From Metaphire vulgaris (Eukaryota; Annelida; Clitellata; Crassiclitellata; Megascolecidae): a DNA stretch of 64,000 nt. The notes beneath the pieces are model-generated. The model was not told the DNA's origin and ran no database searches. It saw nothing but the letters and a program-made list of their open reading frames with translations. Location: NCBI GenBank assembly GCA_018105865.1, contig CM030837.1, positions 9,868,725-9,932,724 on the forward strand, read 5' to 3'. The position numbers and the translations under genes are program-made. Of this stretch, positions 32,690 through 42,514 are shown piece by piece (the stretch's first letter is position 1; the number at the start of each line of letters is the position of its first letter).

Positions 32690-33995
32690 TGGCTTGCTGT
32701 CAATGGATTGTCGCTGAATCCAGACAAGAACTAGCTCGAGGCAGAGCACAGACGGCAGGAACCGCAGGATATCATCCGTTGTGATAGGCACCCATTGTAT
32801 TCAAACGAAAAGCAACATCCGCAGTCTTGGTGTAACCATCGACGACACATTGTCATTTGATGCCCACAGGCCCTATCAGAGGGGGCCAGCAGGGCCATTT
32901 GGCCCGGGCCTCCAATTCTGGGGGCCTCTGTTTTAAAGTTAATGTGTAACTAAAACCTGCGATCTAAAAATAGTATACCTCTGTGTTATTTCATTCGCCC
33001 TTCAGATAAATGCTATGACTATGGATAGTATCAGGAGCATCATTTTGGGAAGCATGGAGGGCGTGGCCGCAAGGAAATGAAGAAATAATGTATAATGTAT
33101 TGAATAAATAAATAAATGTGAAATGTGTAAAAAATGGCAAAAATTGCCAAAAATATCAAAAAAATTTGCCCAAAATTGCACAAAAATTGACAACAATTTG
33201 CCAAATTTTGAAAAAAATGTCAAAATCTGTAACAAATTATCTTGCCGCCAAGAAAAGTATGAAATGACGCTACTGGATAGTATGGACTAAGAGTCCATAG
33301 TTAAAATACTCCAATAGTCCGCAACTGTTAGAGTTCAGGGCCTCAAAATTTCTAAATGGCCCGGACCTCTTTCAGCCTCTGAAGGGGCCTGGATGCCCAC
33401 GTTGACACAATCTGCAAATCAACATACTTTCACATGCGGGCACTAAGGCACATCCGTAACAGAATCTATTTTGACACAGCCGCCTCAATAGCCTGTTTCG
33501 TGGCTAGCAGTAGACTGGACTACTGCAACTCTGTACTTTACAGCACCTCGGGGAAAACTTACAGAAGTTGCAACGGGTACAGAACTCACTGGCCAGGACT
33601 GTTTTTAAAGTGCGCCGGACAGAACATATTAGGCCGATCCTTGCTCGTCTCCATTGGCTACCAATACGATACCGCATTCAGTACAAGACTGCGCTAATTA
33701 CGTTCAAGACAATAACAACACAAGACAATAACAACACAAGTACACAACAGCCCAGCTACCTGGAAGACGTCATTGAATTGCAGGAACAGTCTCGCCTACT
33801 GAGATCACGTGGTGCTAATAAACAGATAAAGCGGCGCATTCGCCTTTCTCTCACTGACCGTTCCTTCGCAATCGCTGCTCCGTCTGTTTAGAACAATCTA
33901 CCTAAATCTGTCACTTCGGATTTAACTGTTTCGTTGATTGTTTTTAAACGCCGACTGAAAACTGTTTTCTGCGGTTTGCCCTGCACTGTTTAGGT
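32690..33995 (+). pseudogene. L2-like LINE C-terminal relic split by hAT element
   Basis: Before the insertion: HLWLAVNGLSLNPDK, then IRSLGVTIDDTLSFDAH. After it (33392 on): VDTICKSTYFHMRALRHIRN, SRLDYCNSVLYS, QRVQNSLARTVFKVRRTEHI, LHWLPIRYRIQYK and a final SFAIAAPSV block ending near 33990. The coding order resumes exactly at the duplicated GATGCCCA. Frameshifts are present. Confidence 0.85.
32867..33391. mobile_element. non-autonomous hAT element, CAGGCCC ends
   Basis: 525 bp starting CAGGCCCTATCAGAGG and ending CCTCTGAAGGGGCCTG, with exact 8-bp duplication GATGCCCA (32859-32866, 33392-33399). The interior contains AAAATTGCCAAAAAT repeats and a GGCCCGGGCC stretch like that in 28100-28776. 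Confidence 0.92.
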
Positions 33996-34017
33996 CACGT
34001 GACTCACCCCAACCTTC

Positions 34018-34745
34018 TATCTTCTTCCCTTCAACCAATTTTGAATCCATCTGAGAATATTTACCCTTATTCCACAGGCCTTCAGTTTGTCAGCCAGCCT
34101 TATGTGTGGCACCTTATCAAAAGCTTTGGCTAAATCTATATATTGTATGTCTAGTGCCTTGCCTTTATCTAGCTTATCAAAAACCTCCTCCAGTAAGTCC
34201 AACAGGTTGGTCAGACATGAACGTCGCTTTGTAAATCCGTGCTGACTATCCTTAACAATTTTATGCATAGTCAAATGTTCCAAAATGCTCTCTTTCAGTA
34301 ATTTTTCCATAACTTTACAGATTACTGAAGTTAGTCCCACTGGTCTGTAATTACTTGGTTCACTTCGTTTTCCCTTCTTGAACAGTGGGCTGACTAATGC
34401 ATCTCTCCAGTCTTGTGATACTACTCCAGTTCTCAGTGATTCATTGAATTATCAAAGCAATTGCATGTCCTATTTCATTTTGAACCTCGTATAGAAACTT
34501 CGGATGTAGGCCATCTAATCCTGGGCTCTTGTCTGTCTTTAAATTGGTCAAAACCTTGATAATACATTCTTTTGCACACACTATATCTGTTAGCATTTCT
34601 TCTTCATTTCCATCGAACACAATTTTGGCTTCTGGCATAGTATTTGTATTTTCCTCTGTAAATACTGAATAAAAATAGTTATTTAGAACCTGTGCAGTTT
34701 CTACATCGTCTGCTTCGTTTAGAAGATTTCGAGAAAGGACAGGTA
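34018..34745 (-). pseudogene. CR1-like LINE RT N-terminal fragment
   Basis: Minus frames read YFYSVFTEENTNTMPEAK, LKTDKSPGLDGLHPKFLYEV, then after a frameshift VICKVMEKLLKESILEH, SQHGFTKRRSCLTNLLDLLEEV and IDLAKAFDKVPHIRLADKLKACGI. This is the same group as the LINE at 29352-32490 but clearly more diverged. The endonuclease, the YADD/FADD part and the C-terminus are absent. Confidence 0.88.
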
Positions 34746-34786
34746 TAGACTATAATAATATAAAAACAGTTGCACTGTTAACTATT

Positions 34787-35138
34787 ATCTTCAACCAAAT
34801 CTGTGGTTCATGCTTTTGTGGCTAGTAGGTTAGAACTGTTAGACTATTGCAATTCTCTTTATCTTGGCCTGCCCAAAGGCCTGCTCTCCACTATGAAATC
34901 TGTCCTAAATGCTACGGCTCGTCTTGTGGCTAAAGCTCCTCGCTACTCTAGCAACTCAGACTTTATGCTTAACACCCTCCACTGGCTTCCAATTTCTGAC
35001 CGCATTAAATTCAAACAAGTAATTATTGTTTCTGCAGCACTTCACCGTCTTACATTACTGAGCTTTTAAAATTACCCTCTTCCACTGCTCATCACCTGCT
35101 CCGCTCCACTGATCAGAAGAATGTTTATGTCCCCAAAT
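34787..35138 (+). pseudogene. L2-like LINE C-terminal fragment, part 1
   Basis: The frame from 34803 reads VHAFVASRLE-LDYCNSLYLGLPKG, VLNATARLVAKAPRY and LHWLPISDRIKFK, then after a shift STAHHLLRSTDQKNVYVPKS-like residues. It stops at the hAT element at 35139 and resumes at 36471. Confidence 0.85.
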
Positions 35139-36470
35139 CAGCGGTTCCAAAACTGTGGTCCACGGACCGAAGAAGGTCCTCGGAGAATATGGCGGGGGTC
35201 CGCGAGAGCCTCCCAAAATATTTAGTAGCACTCCATAGTTTTAGCATTGAAAGTCTATTGTTCACAAATTCTGTGCGTCGGTCGAGCCACCAATAACATT
35301 AATAGTTAATATAAATCATAAGATATAATATACTAAATCCACATAATATCTAGATATAGGCCTATACCGCCAGCCGAATATTAGCGGTGAAAGGGGGACA
35401 ACCAAGCTCTCGCTCGCGAGAGCGTTCGAGAGGGTCCAGCAGACGACATCAGTTTTATTTGATTGAAGGTCCTTATAGAGAACGATATTTCTAACAGATT
35501 TTGTCTCATTAAAGAAATATTTCGCTCCGTACTAATGCTTAGTCAGTTACCAGTCGCCTGTTCTAGTAGAAATAAATAAGAAATTAAAGGATTGTAGAGT
35601 TAGGCCCCCTATATAGTTTAGGCCATAATGGACAGCAGAAGAATTGAGAACATTTAAAAAGCACAGTCAAGAACACGTCAAAAACACAAATAAAATCCTC
35701 GCATGATTTTAGTCTTTTAGCCATATTAAATATAAGTAAACAAAAATGAAAACGAAGTATATAGATCGAGACTTTTCGCTGAAATTTTCTTGCGTAAGTG
35801 CCTGCGTGCTTGTCGATATACAATAAAGAATTGGCAGTGTGTGCAAAAAAGCAAGCACGTACATCTCATTAATAGTAATTATATTTAAGAGAATTTGACG
35901 AAGTAGCCGATTCTTGAAAAAATAAGCGTGTTCAATCTATCTGTGATGTAACAACGTTTATTCGGTGTTTAATTGTAGGCCATATTTGGCGCTGTTCGAT
36001 CGGTTCCCGTCAGAACACCGAAGTTAAGCAACGTCGAGCGCGGTTAGTACTTGGATGGGTGACCATCCCGGATTCTAACCGTGGTGCCGGCGGCCAACCA
36101 AGCCGTTCATTGCTTAGGCGTCGATAAATTGGTAGCAGAGTTAAGCTGCGAAGGGTAAAACGTGGGTCTAGATAAAGTAATGGCAACCTACTCTAGATTA
36201 ATGGCGCAAGCCACCTGCGTTGCTGCTTGCCTAGTAACCGGAGATCAGCACCGGCCCCAACGCTCGAAAATCGAGTATGGGACAACCTTTACCTTTACCT
36301 ATATTATGCGTAGCATGTCGTCTTAGGGAACGCGTTGGTGTTGTTGGAATAGTCTGCCCGTTATTTAAATGAAATATTAACTGTAAATTTGACTTGTTAA
36401 ATAATGTGGTCCGCGAGCTAAGCTGGGAACAAAGTAGGGGTCCGCAATCCAAAAAGTTTGGGAACCTCTG
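35139..36470. mobile_element. hAT element, CAGCGGTTCC ends, carrying 5S-like repeat
   Basis: 1332 bp with ends CAGCGGTTCCAAAACT / AGTTTGGGAACCTCTG, a terminus wording common in Charlie-type hATs, and a 7-of-8 duplication (CCCCAAAT at 35131-35138, CCCCAGAT at 36471-36478). No clear transposase domain remains. A 5S rRNA-derived unit lies inside (35975-36300). The L2 protein continues on both sides, so this insertion is younger than the L2. Confidence 0.88.
35975..36300 (+). rRNA. 5S rRNA-derived SINE-like repeat (pseudogene)
   Basis: Bases 35975-36095 align along the full length of animal 5S rRNA: GTTCGATCGG, AAGTTAAGCAACG (box A region), and GGTTAGTACTTGGATGGG plus TGACC (intermediate element and box C), which are conserved. 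The terminal stem pairs poorly, and AACCGTGGTG differs, so it is not a good functional 5S gene. About 200 bp of non-5S sequence follow, ending in ACCTTTACCTTTACCT. Head-body-simple-tail is the layout of 5S-headed SINEs (SINE3 type). No target duplication was found. Confidence 0.72.
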
Positions 36471-36697
36471 CCCCAGATCACGCACAGCTCTTACTCAGCG
36501 TCGGGCTTTTGCAGTGACTAGACCCCGCTCTGGAATGCGTTCAACCCATCCATCCGGGAATCACTTCTTACTCCCTTTGCTCTGCTCAATGCGAAAGCTG
36601 AAGTCTCAGTACTTTACCCTGCGACTCCAATGCCAGGAGCGCCACTGAGTAGAAATACAAGAGGCGCTATACAAATGCCACATTACATTACATTATG
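36471..36697 (+). pseudogene. L2-like LINE C-terminal fragment, part 2 and tail
   Basis: Frames give RTALTQRRAFAVTRPRSGMR and a degenerate LKSQYFTL segment, the last L2 protein block. It ends with GGCGCTATACAAATG, the L2-type 3' hairpin region, and (ATTAC)n at about 36680-36696. Confidence 0.85.
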
Positions 36698-37456
36698 GGT
36701 CCAATATACCGGTATTAAAAATCCGATTTTTGTCCCATCTTGGGCGACTCTCCCCTCTGAAACGTCAAAGTCCTTCCCGAGCCTCACAGGCTAATTATAA
36801 CTGATCTCCGTTGAGTCAGCTACAGCCCTGAGCCAGGCATGCAATACCACCGATATTGGGCTAGTGCATCGCGTAATGTATCTGCTTGCCTTATCGTAGC
36901 ATGTTATCACTGCTCCTAAATAATAATAGCAAGTAAGGCTTAGTCGACCTTAGGGCTCCTGCGGGTCCCGAATCCGCAACCTTCTGCTCTATCCTCCAAG
37001 GTTGTTACCATTCTGCTAACTTCCCTCCCTACTGACCGATTTTTAGCACTTGTTCGATACTCAATTCTGAAAAAATTGCGGACATTTTTATTTGTTAAAA
37101 TATGCTGCAAAATTCCATATGAATTTGTTGCAAAAAGATATTTGAAATTCGGTTTACATTTGCCTAAAACTTCCTAAAGCATGGGTGAAATCGTTGCATG
37201 TTTTTTGACTCTCATTGTATTGCATGCAGTGATGTGATGAATTGTGTAATTTAAGAAATGGAGAGATGGTTTTCTCAAGAAGCCAGACATGGGTCAATTA
37301 CGTTTTAAGCAATTACAATTACATTACAATTATATGGAGTTTGGTCAATTACAATTACAGCCAATTACATTGGGATCAATTACAATTGTGTCAATTACAA
37401 TTACAATTACTTTTCATTCCTCTTTCTGCTTCTTTTAATAAACTTAAGTGTCTAAA
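36698..37456. other. no gene; CAATTACAATTAC repeats
   Basis: A cluster of CAATTACAATTAC words at about 37290-37420 resembles hAT subterminal repeats, with CAGTGATGTGATG at 37229 as a possible left terminus. No frame carries a domain. Confidence 0.55.
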
Positions 37457-37723
37457 TTAATTAACATAAATTAGTTCAACAAAATCATATGCTACGGCCG
37501 ATTTCAAGAAACCGTAACACAAAGTTTCACAAACCTGCAAATGAGTCAACAAATTCGAAGTAGCCTTTTTCGAGCATGACACTAATTCACCACACAACCG
37601 GCACTTCACTTTAACATTTGCATTGGAAACAGCATTATTAAAGTCATCAGACTTTTCGAAATAATTCCATATTACTCCTGCTTGATTTACGCTCATCTTT
37701 ACTGGCATTAAACTTTTATTCAC
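37457..37723 (-). pseudogene. BED zinc-finger, hAT transposase N-terminus relic
   Basis: The frame has VIWNYFEKSDDFNNA, then CRLCGELVSCSKKATSNLLTHL: an aromatic-rich start with C-x2-C and TSNL-HL, the BED finger signature at the N-terminus of hAT transposases, which binds the element ends. The rest of the transposase is missing; the CAATTAC repeat cluster lies just beyond its 3' side, so the element is probably internally deleted. Confidence 0.75.
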
Positions 37724-37893
37724 AAAAAGCGCAGCGGACAGGACATTAAAGACATTTCAGACCCCTCTGAATGAACAGACATTGAGACATTAGAAAACAG
37801 CAACTGGAAACTACAGGCGTTTCCAATGGAGTTTTTAGACATTATAGTTAGAGATTTATTTTTTAGTTATTGTTTTATCTTAAGAAAGGGAGA

Positions 37894-38160
37894 TGTCATG
37901 TGATAGATAACTGACGCTATGGAGGCCACACCCACTGGCTAATAGAGAACATTTGTATATAGCAATGTAGTAGCTAACTGATATCGTGGACAGTCACTCT
38001 CTGGACGTGAACCTGATTACATGCTTTATATCTTACGTGTCCCTAGCTCTATACCTTAGCTGTAGGCCTAAGACTAGATAGACTAGTACCTCGGCACACG
38101 TTATAGGAGTGACCCACTGTGGGTCTGCATATGACTAAACAGACCAATCCTAGCAGTACA
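37894..38160 (+). repeat. possible LTR remnant
   Basis: TGTCATGTG at 37894 is preceded directly by the purine run AAGAAAGGGAGA, a polypurine-tract-like context, and about 267 bp later the segment ends AGCAGTACA. This is the expected look of a plus-strand 3' LTR, but no partner LTR, duplication or pol remnant was seen. Confidence 0.35.
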
Positions 38161-38214
38161 TTGTTTGCTGCAAAAAGAACACAAAATTATTCGCGAACAA
38201 CACGGATGAGGAAT

Positions 38215-38880
38215 TGTTGCGCTCCTTGCACTCCTGAAGTTTTCTTATTGCATCAGCAACTCAGGTGCTCTCCATGAGACTGACCCCACTGCGAACAGTG
38301 TAGCGCCAGTGTAGGAGATCTTGTACTTGAAATTCCCAGTCATTGATGTTAACATTGCATGTTTTCAGGACCTTCTTCAATTGGTCTTTGTACCGCTTAT
38401 ATTGACCACCCTGGGAGCAATGACCGCCTTTTATTTCACTATAGAGCAAACTCTTTGGTAATCGTGAATCTTGCATGCGAACGACATGGCCAATCGATCG
38501 TAGCCGTATTCTGGCGAGTGACGCTTCAATGCTGATGCTGTCAGCTCTCCTGAGGACTTCGGTGTTTGGAATTTTGTCAAACCAGCGAATGGACAGTAGT
38601 GACCGAAGACATCTGGCGTGAAAGGATTCCAAGGCTTTGATGTGTCGTTGGTATAGAGTCCAACACTCAGTGCCGTATAATAGGATACTGAGAACAGTTG
38701 CAGTATATACTCTTATTTTAGTTTTCGGCTGTATTCCACGTACTTTCCAGAGGCGCTGGCGTAGAAGCCCGAAACTGGAAGAGGCTTTGTGTAGCCTGGA
38801 CAGAATTTCATCGTCAAGCTGCGCTTTGTCATTCAAAACAGAGCCACTGATCGGTAGGTGGCGCCGCGTGTGGCAGCCAA
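38215..38880 (-). pseudogene. LINE RT C-terminus (3' half of split LINE)
   Basis: The frame 38836-38261 reads LNDKAQLDDEILSRLHKASSSFGLLRQRLW, TVLSILLYGTECWTLYQRHIKALESFHARCLRSLL and LRSIGHVVRMQDSRLPKSLLY, the C-terminal region of the LINE family whose endonuclease and RT lie at 42515-45210. A plus-strand LINE at about 38890-42510 separates the two halves. Confidence 0.85.
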
Positions 38881-38889
38881 AAACTTCGA

Positions 38890-41800
38890 TCGCGTGATTA
38901 AATGTTATTTTTGTTAGACTGTTTTCTCGTTATGCTTCTTGCGATATATCAAATGCGTATCGTTCGACAATAAATTCGAAACTAGCGCTAGTTTGATTAA
39001 AATTTGAGTGGCCACGGTGATATTAAGTTGCAACGGAACGATATCAACATCAACACCGTTATAAATTTGAAAATTACCGTTGTTCAATATGGCTGTCGCC
39101 TGACTTTATTCTTATCGCTACGTTTCTCGACTGGATTATTCTCGCTACGTTTCTCGACTGGATTATTGCGGTTGCAGAATCGTGAACTCTCGTTTTCACT
39201 CCTTTTCTTGTCTAACCGAGTTCACTGGAGTGTGTAAGCCTGCGTGCATCACAGTATGCGTTCGTTACGTTATACGTCGACAGAGCTGCTGGCTTGCTGT
39301 CATGGTGGTCGTCCTGCACCTTGCGTCGTTGAAACGCTATCTGAATTTGGGATTCTCAGACTCTGTGAGACCTACACGCGTAAAGCCCATCGCCATCGTG
39401 GAAAAAGAGGAGGAAGACGACGATATAAACCACTCCTTACAAGTTTAACGAATGGAGTGTACATTGTAGCTAGCTCAGTCAGAAGCAACCCTCAGATACA
39501 TGAGTGTGTTCGGCCTAGGGAGCTACTATCAATTCACTGTCACCGTCTTTTACATGGTGCAAACAGAACTCTAAAATTCGGCTTGCTAAACATCCGTGCA
39601 GTAAACCATAAGCTGGATGACTTACTAGAACTGAGTCGAGATCTTAAAACCCAGGTTCTATGCCTGTGTGAGACCTGGCATGACTCAAACTCAGCATGGA
39701 TCGGACGACTACTCCAGGATAAATATACAGTCGTCGAGCAAGCTCGCAAACGCTCTACACGAGAGATAGAGAAACTGTCCACCAATCACGGCGGAGTGGC
39801 AATCTGCGCCACACCTGGGATTTGTATGATGAGGATGGAAATTCCAATGATCGCCCAAACCTTCGAATCCGTCTGCGCACGTGTCACCTCAGAGTCGTCA
39901 TGTGTGATAGCGGTAATATACAGACCTGGATCAGCGGCAATATCTCAGCTATTCTTTGCAGAGCTGTCTGAACTTCTGAGCCACCTGGCCTCGCTTACAG
40001 ACTCAATCTATGTAGTGGGGACTTCAACGTACGTCTAGACAGATCAGAAGACCCCGCAAGTATACAACTGAAAGAACTCTTCAACACCTACAATTTCATC
40101 CTCAAACTTACTAATGCGACACATGCCGCTGGAGGGGTCCTCGATATCGTCGCCGTCCGTGGAGAAACCGTTCCTTCGCCAGTGTCAGTGGTCAACGCCG
40201 GACTGTCCGACCATCACCTTCTCCTGTGGGATGTAGCCCTTGCACGCCCCAGCCCGATCTACGCTTCAACCACTCGTCGTGCATGGAGCAAGCTCGATCC
40301 TCACGGCTTCCAGCGAGAACTCAAGCATTCCTCACTCTGTAATAACGAAGCGTGGGCGGAGATGGACGTGGATGAAATGGCGGAACTATATAATAAAGAG
40401 ATCATTACAGTATTAAACAAACTTGCTCCAGCTACAACTGTCACATGTCGCAGACGCCCCTCGGACCCCTGGTTCGATGATGAATGTCGCGAGGCAAAAA
40501 GGGCGTTGCGAGGAAAAGAACGCCTTATGCGTCGGGCGCAACAATCTGAAGTTCAGGAGGTTACGCAAAGCTGGGAAGCGCAACGTAAAGAATACAGAAG
40601 ACTTCTCCGACGAAAAAAAGAATTATTCTGGAATGAAAAAGTGGAAGCTGGGCAATCCGCACAGCAATGGCGGACTCTAGACGCGCTTCTTGGACGTGGA
40701 CGTACACAAGTGTCCGACTCGATTAAAGCTGAGCTCTTCGCTGAGTGTATCAGGGAAAAATGTGGGAATACGCACTGCCACTGAAATGTATGCTCCGCTA
40801 ACGTTCAAACCAGCAAATCCCCTCCACTCGTTCTGCACCCTCCGAGCGCTGACGGTAGAAGAAGTCGCCGCAAGCATACGGGCAGTCCCGGACAAACACT
40901 GCTCCTTCGACCCATTACCAACTAGTCTACTCAAAGAGAGTGCTGAATTTTTAACTCCGTTTATCACTGAGCTCTTCAATCGCTCGATCTCCTCGGGGAC
41001 AGTGCCTACTATCTTTAAGATCGCTTATGTTGTTCCTCGAATTAAGAAATCTAACTCTGACCCCTCAGACGTCAAATCATATCGACCGATCTCCAACCTA
41101 TCGGTTCTTTCTAAGCTACTGGAGCGCCTTGTAGCAAGTCAGCTCAACCAATATCTAACGACTCACAAGCTGCTTCCAAGTCTGCAGTCGGCCTACCGCG
41201 CCTCACACTCGACCGAGACAGCGGTCCTGAAGGTAATTGCAGATATCCTACGTGAACTCGACACCGGAAAGGTAGTGGCACTGATGCTACTAGACCTGAC
41301 TTCAGCGTTCGATACTGTCGACCACGACACTCTGCTGAAGAGGCTGGAAATAACTTACGGAGTTGGTGGCACCGCACTTGCATGGTTCTCATCATACCTT
41401 AACCAGCGCACTTACTCCGTATGCTGCGCCAACTCAACATCGGAGAATTACCCAGTCACGAATGGGGTCCCTCAAGGTTCAGTCCTCGGACCCATCCTCT
41501 TTGCATTATACCTGGTCGATCTACTCGACATAGCTCACAAGCATGACCTGCAGGCACACCTATATGCAGATGATACCCAAGTATATGAGAGTTGTCACTC
41601 AGCTCTAACCCAACAACTCCAATCACGAACTGTGTCGCAGAAATGACAGAATGGCTAGGCTCAAATCGTCTCCAGCTCAATACTGCGAAGACAGAAATTA
41701 TATGGATGGCAACTGGAAGACAGCAGCACCTGCTCCAATCCACCTCGGTTCGGATTAATGGTTACGATATCCATCCAAGCCTCTATGTCAGAAATCTTGG

Positions 41801-42510
41801 CATCTATATCGATAATACTGCCACGACGAGGCAACACGTGATACGCACTGTCGCCAGCTGCTTCGCAGCACTGCGGTTGATCCGCAGCATACAAAAATAT
41901 GTCTCTGAGAATGCCCTGAAGACTTTGATCAGTGCCTTAGTTATCACTAAACTCGACTATGGTAACGCCACCTTAGCAGGGCTCCCGAAATACCTCCTCG
42001 ACAGACTCCAGAGCGTACTTCATGCGGCTGCACGCCTGATCCGTCAATCAAGATAGTACGATCACATCACGCCACTGTTGATCGACCTACACTGGCTCTC
42101 AGTTCCCGATAGAATAACTTATAAGCTGGCAACCCTCGTCTATCGGTGCTTGCACGACATCGGTCCCTCCTATCTCCGGTGTGAACTCCAGAGATTGGCT
42201 GAAGTAGAAGTAGAAGGCGTCTGCGATCTGGCTCCACTCAAGCACTCCTCGTGCCGCGCACACGCCTTGCCACTGCCGGCGACCGTGCCTTCCCGGTTAC
42301 CGCAGCGAAAGCCTGGAATCGTCTTCCCATTTCTGTCCAAACATCAACTTCTCTGGACATATTTAAGAAGCGACTGAAGACTTGGCTGTTCGAGATCAGC
42401 TATTCTGTTAGATCCTGACCTATAGGCCTATTATTCATGTACTATGTAATGTGTTCGAGTAGTCCTTCTAGGACGATTTACCACAAAAATCTTAACTTTC
42501 AATAAATAAA
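38890..42510 (+). mobile_element. L2/CR1-group LINE, near full length, frameshifted
   Basis: A 5' leader (two 25-bp tandem units at about 39118-39171) precedes an endonuclease frame from about 39540: FGLLNIRAVNHKLDDL, VLCLCETWH, HGGVAICAT, VIYRPGS; after a frameshift near 40020, FNVRLDRSED, GGVLDIVAV and GLSDHHLLLW. The linker is at 40182-40784. RT frames at 40690-41646 carry PDKHCSFDPLPTSLL, YRPISNLSVLSKLLERLV, QSAYRASHSTETAVL, LLDLTSAFDTVDH, GVPQGSVLGPILF and YADDTQVYESC. C-terminal blocks continue with shifts to about 42420. (AATA)n tail at about 42498-42514. No ORF1 seen. LINE at 58912-60795 belongs to the same group. Confidence 0.92.
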
Positions 42511-42514
42511 TAAA

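Noticed and set aside
35975..36095. Functional 5S rRNA gene
   Set aside because: Internal promoter blocks are good, but the terminal stem pairs poorly, no T-run terminator follows, and the sequence runs on into a SINE-like body and tail.
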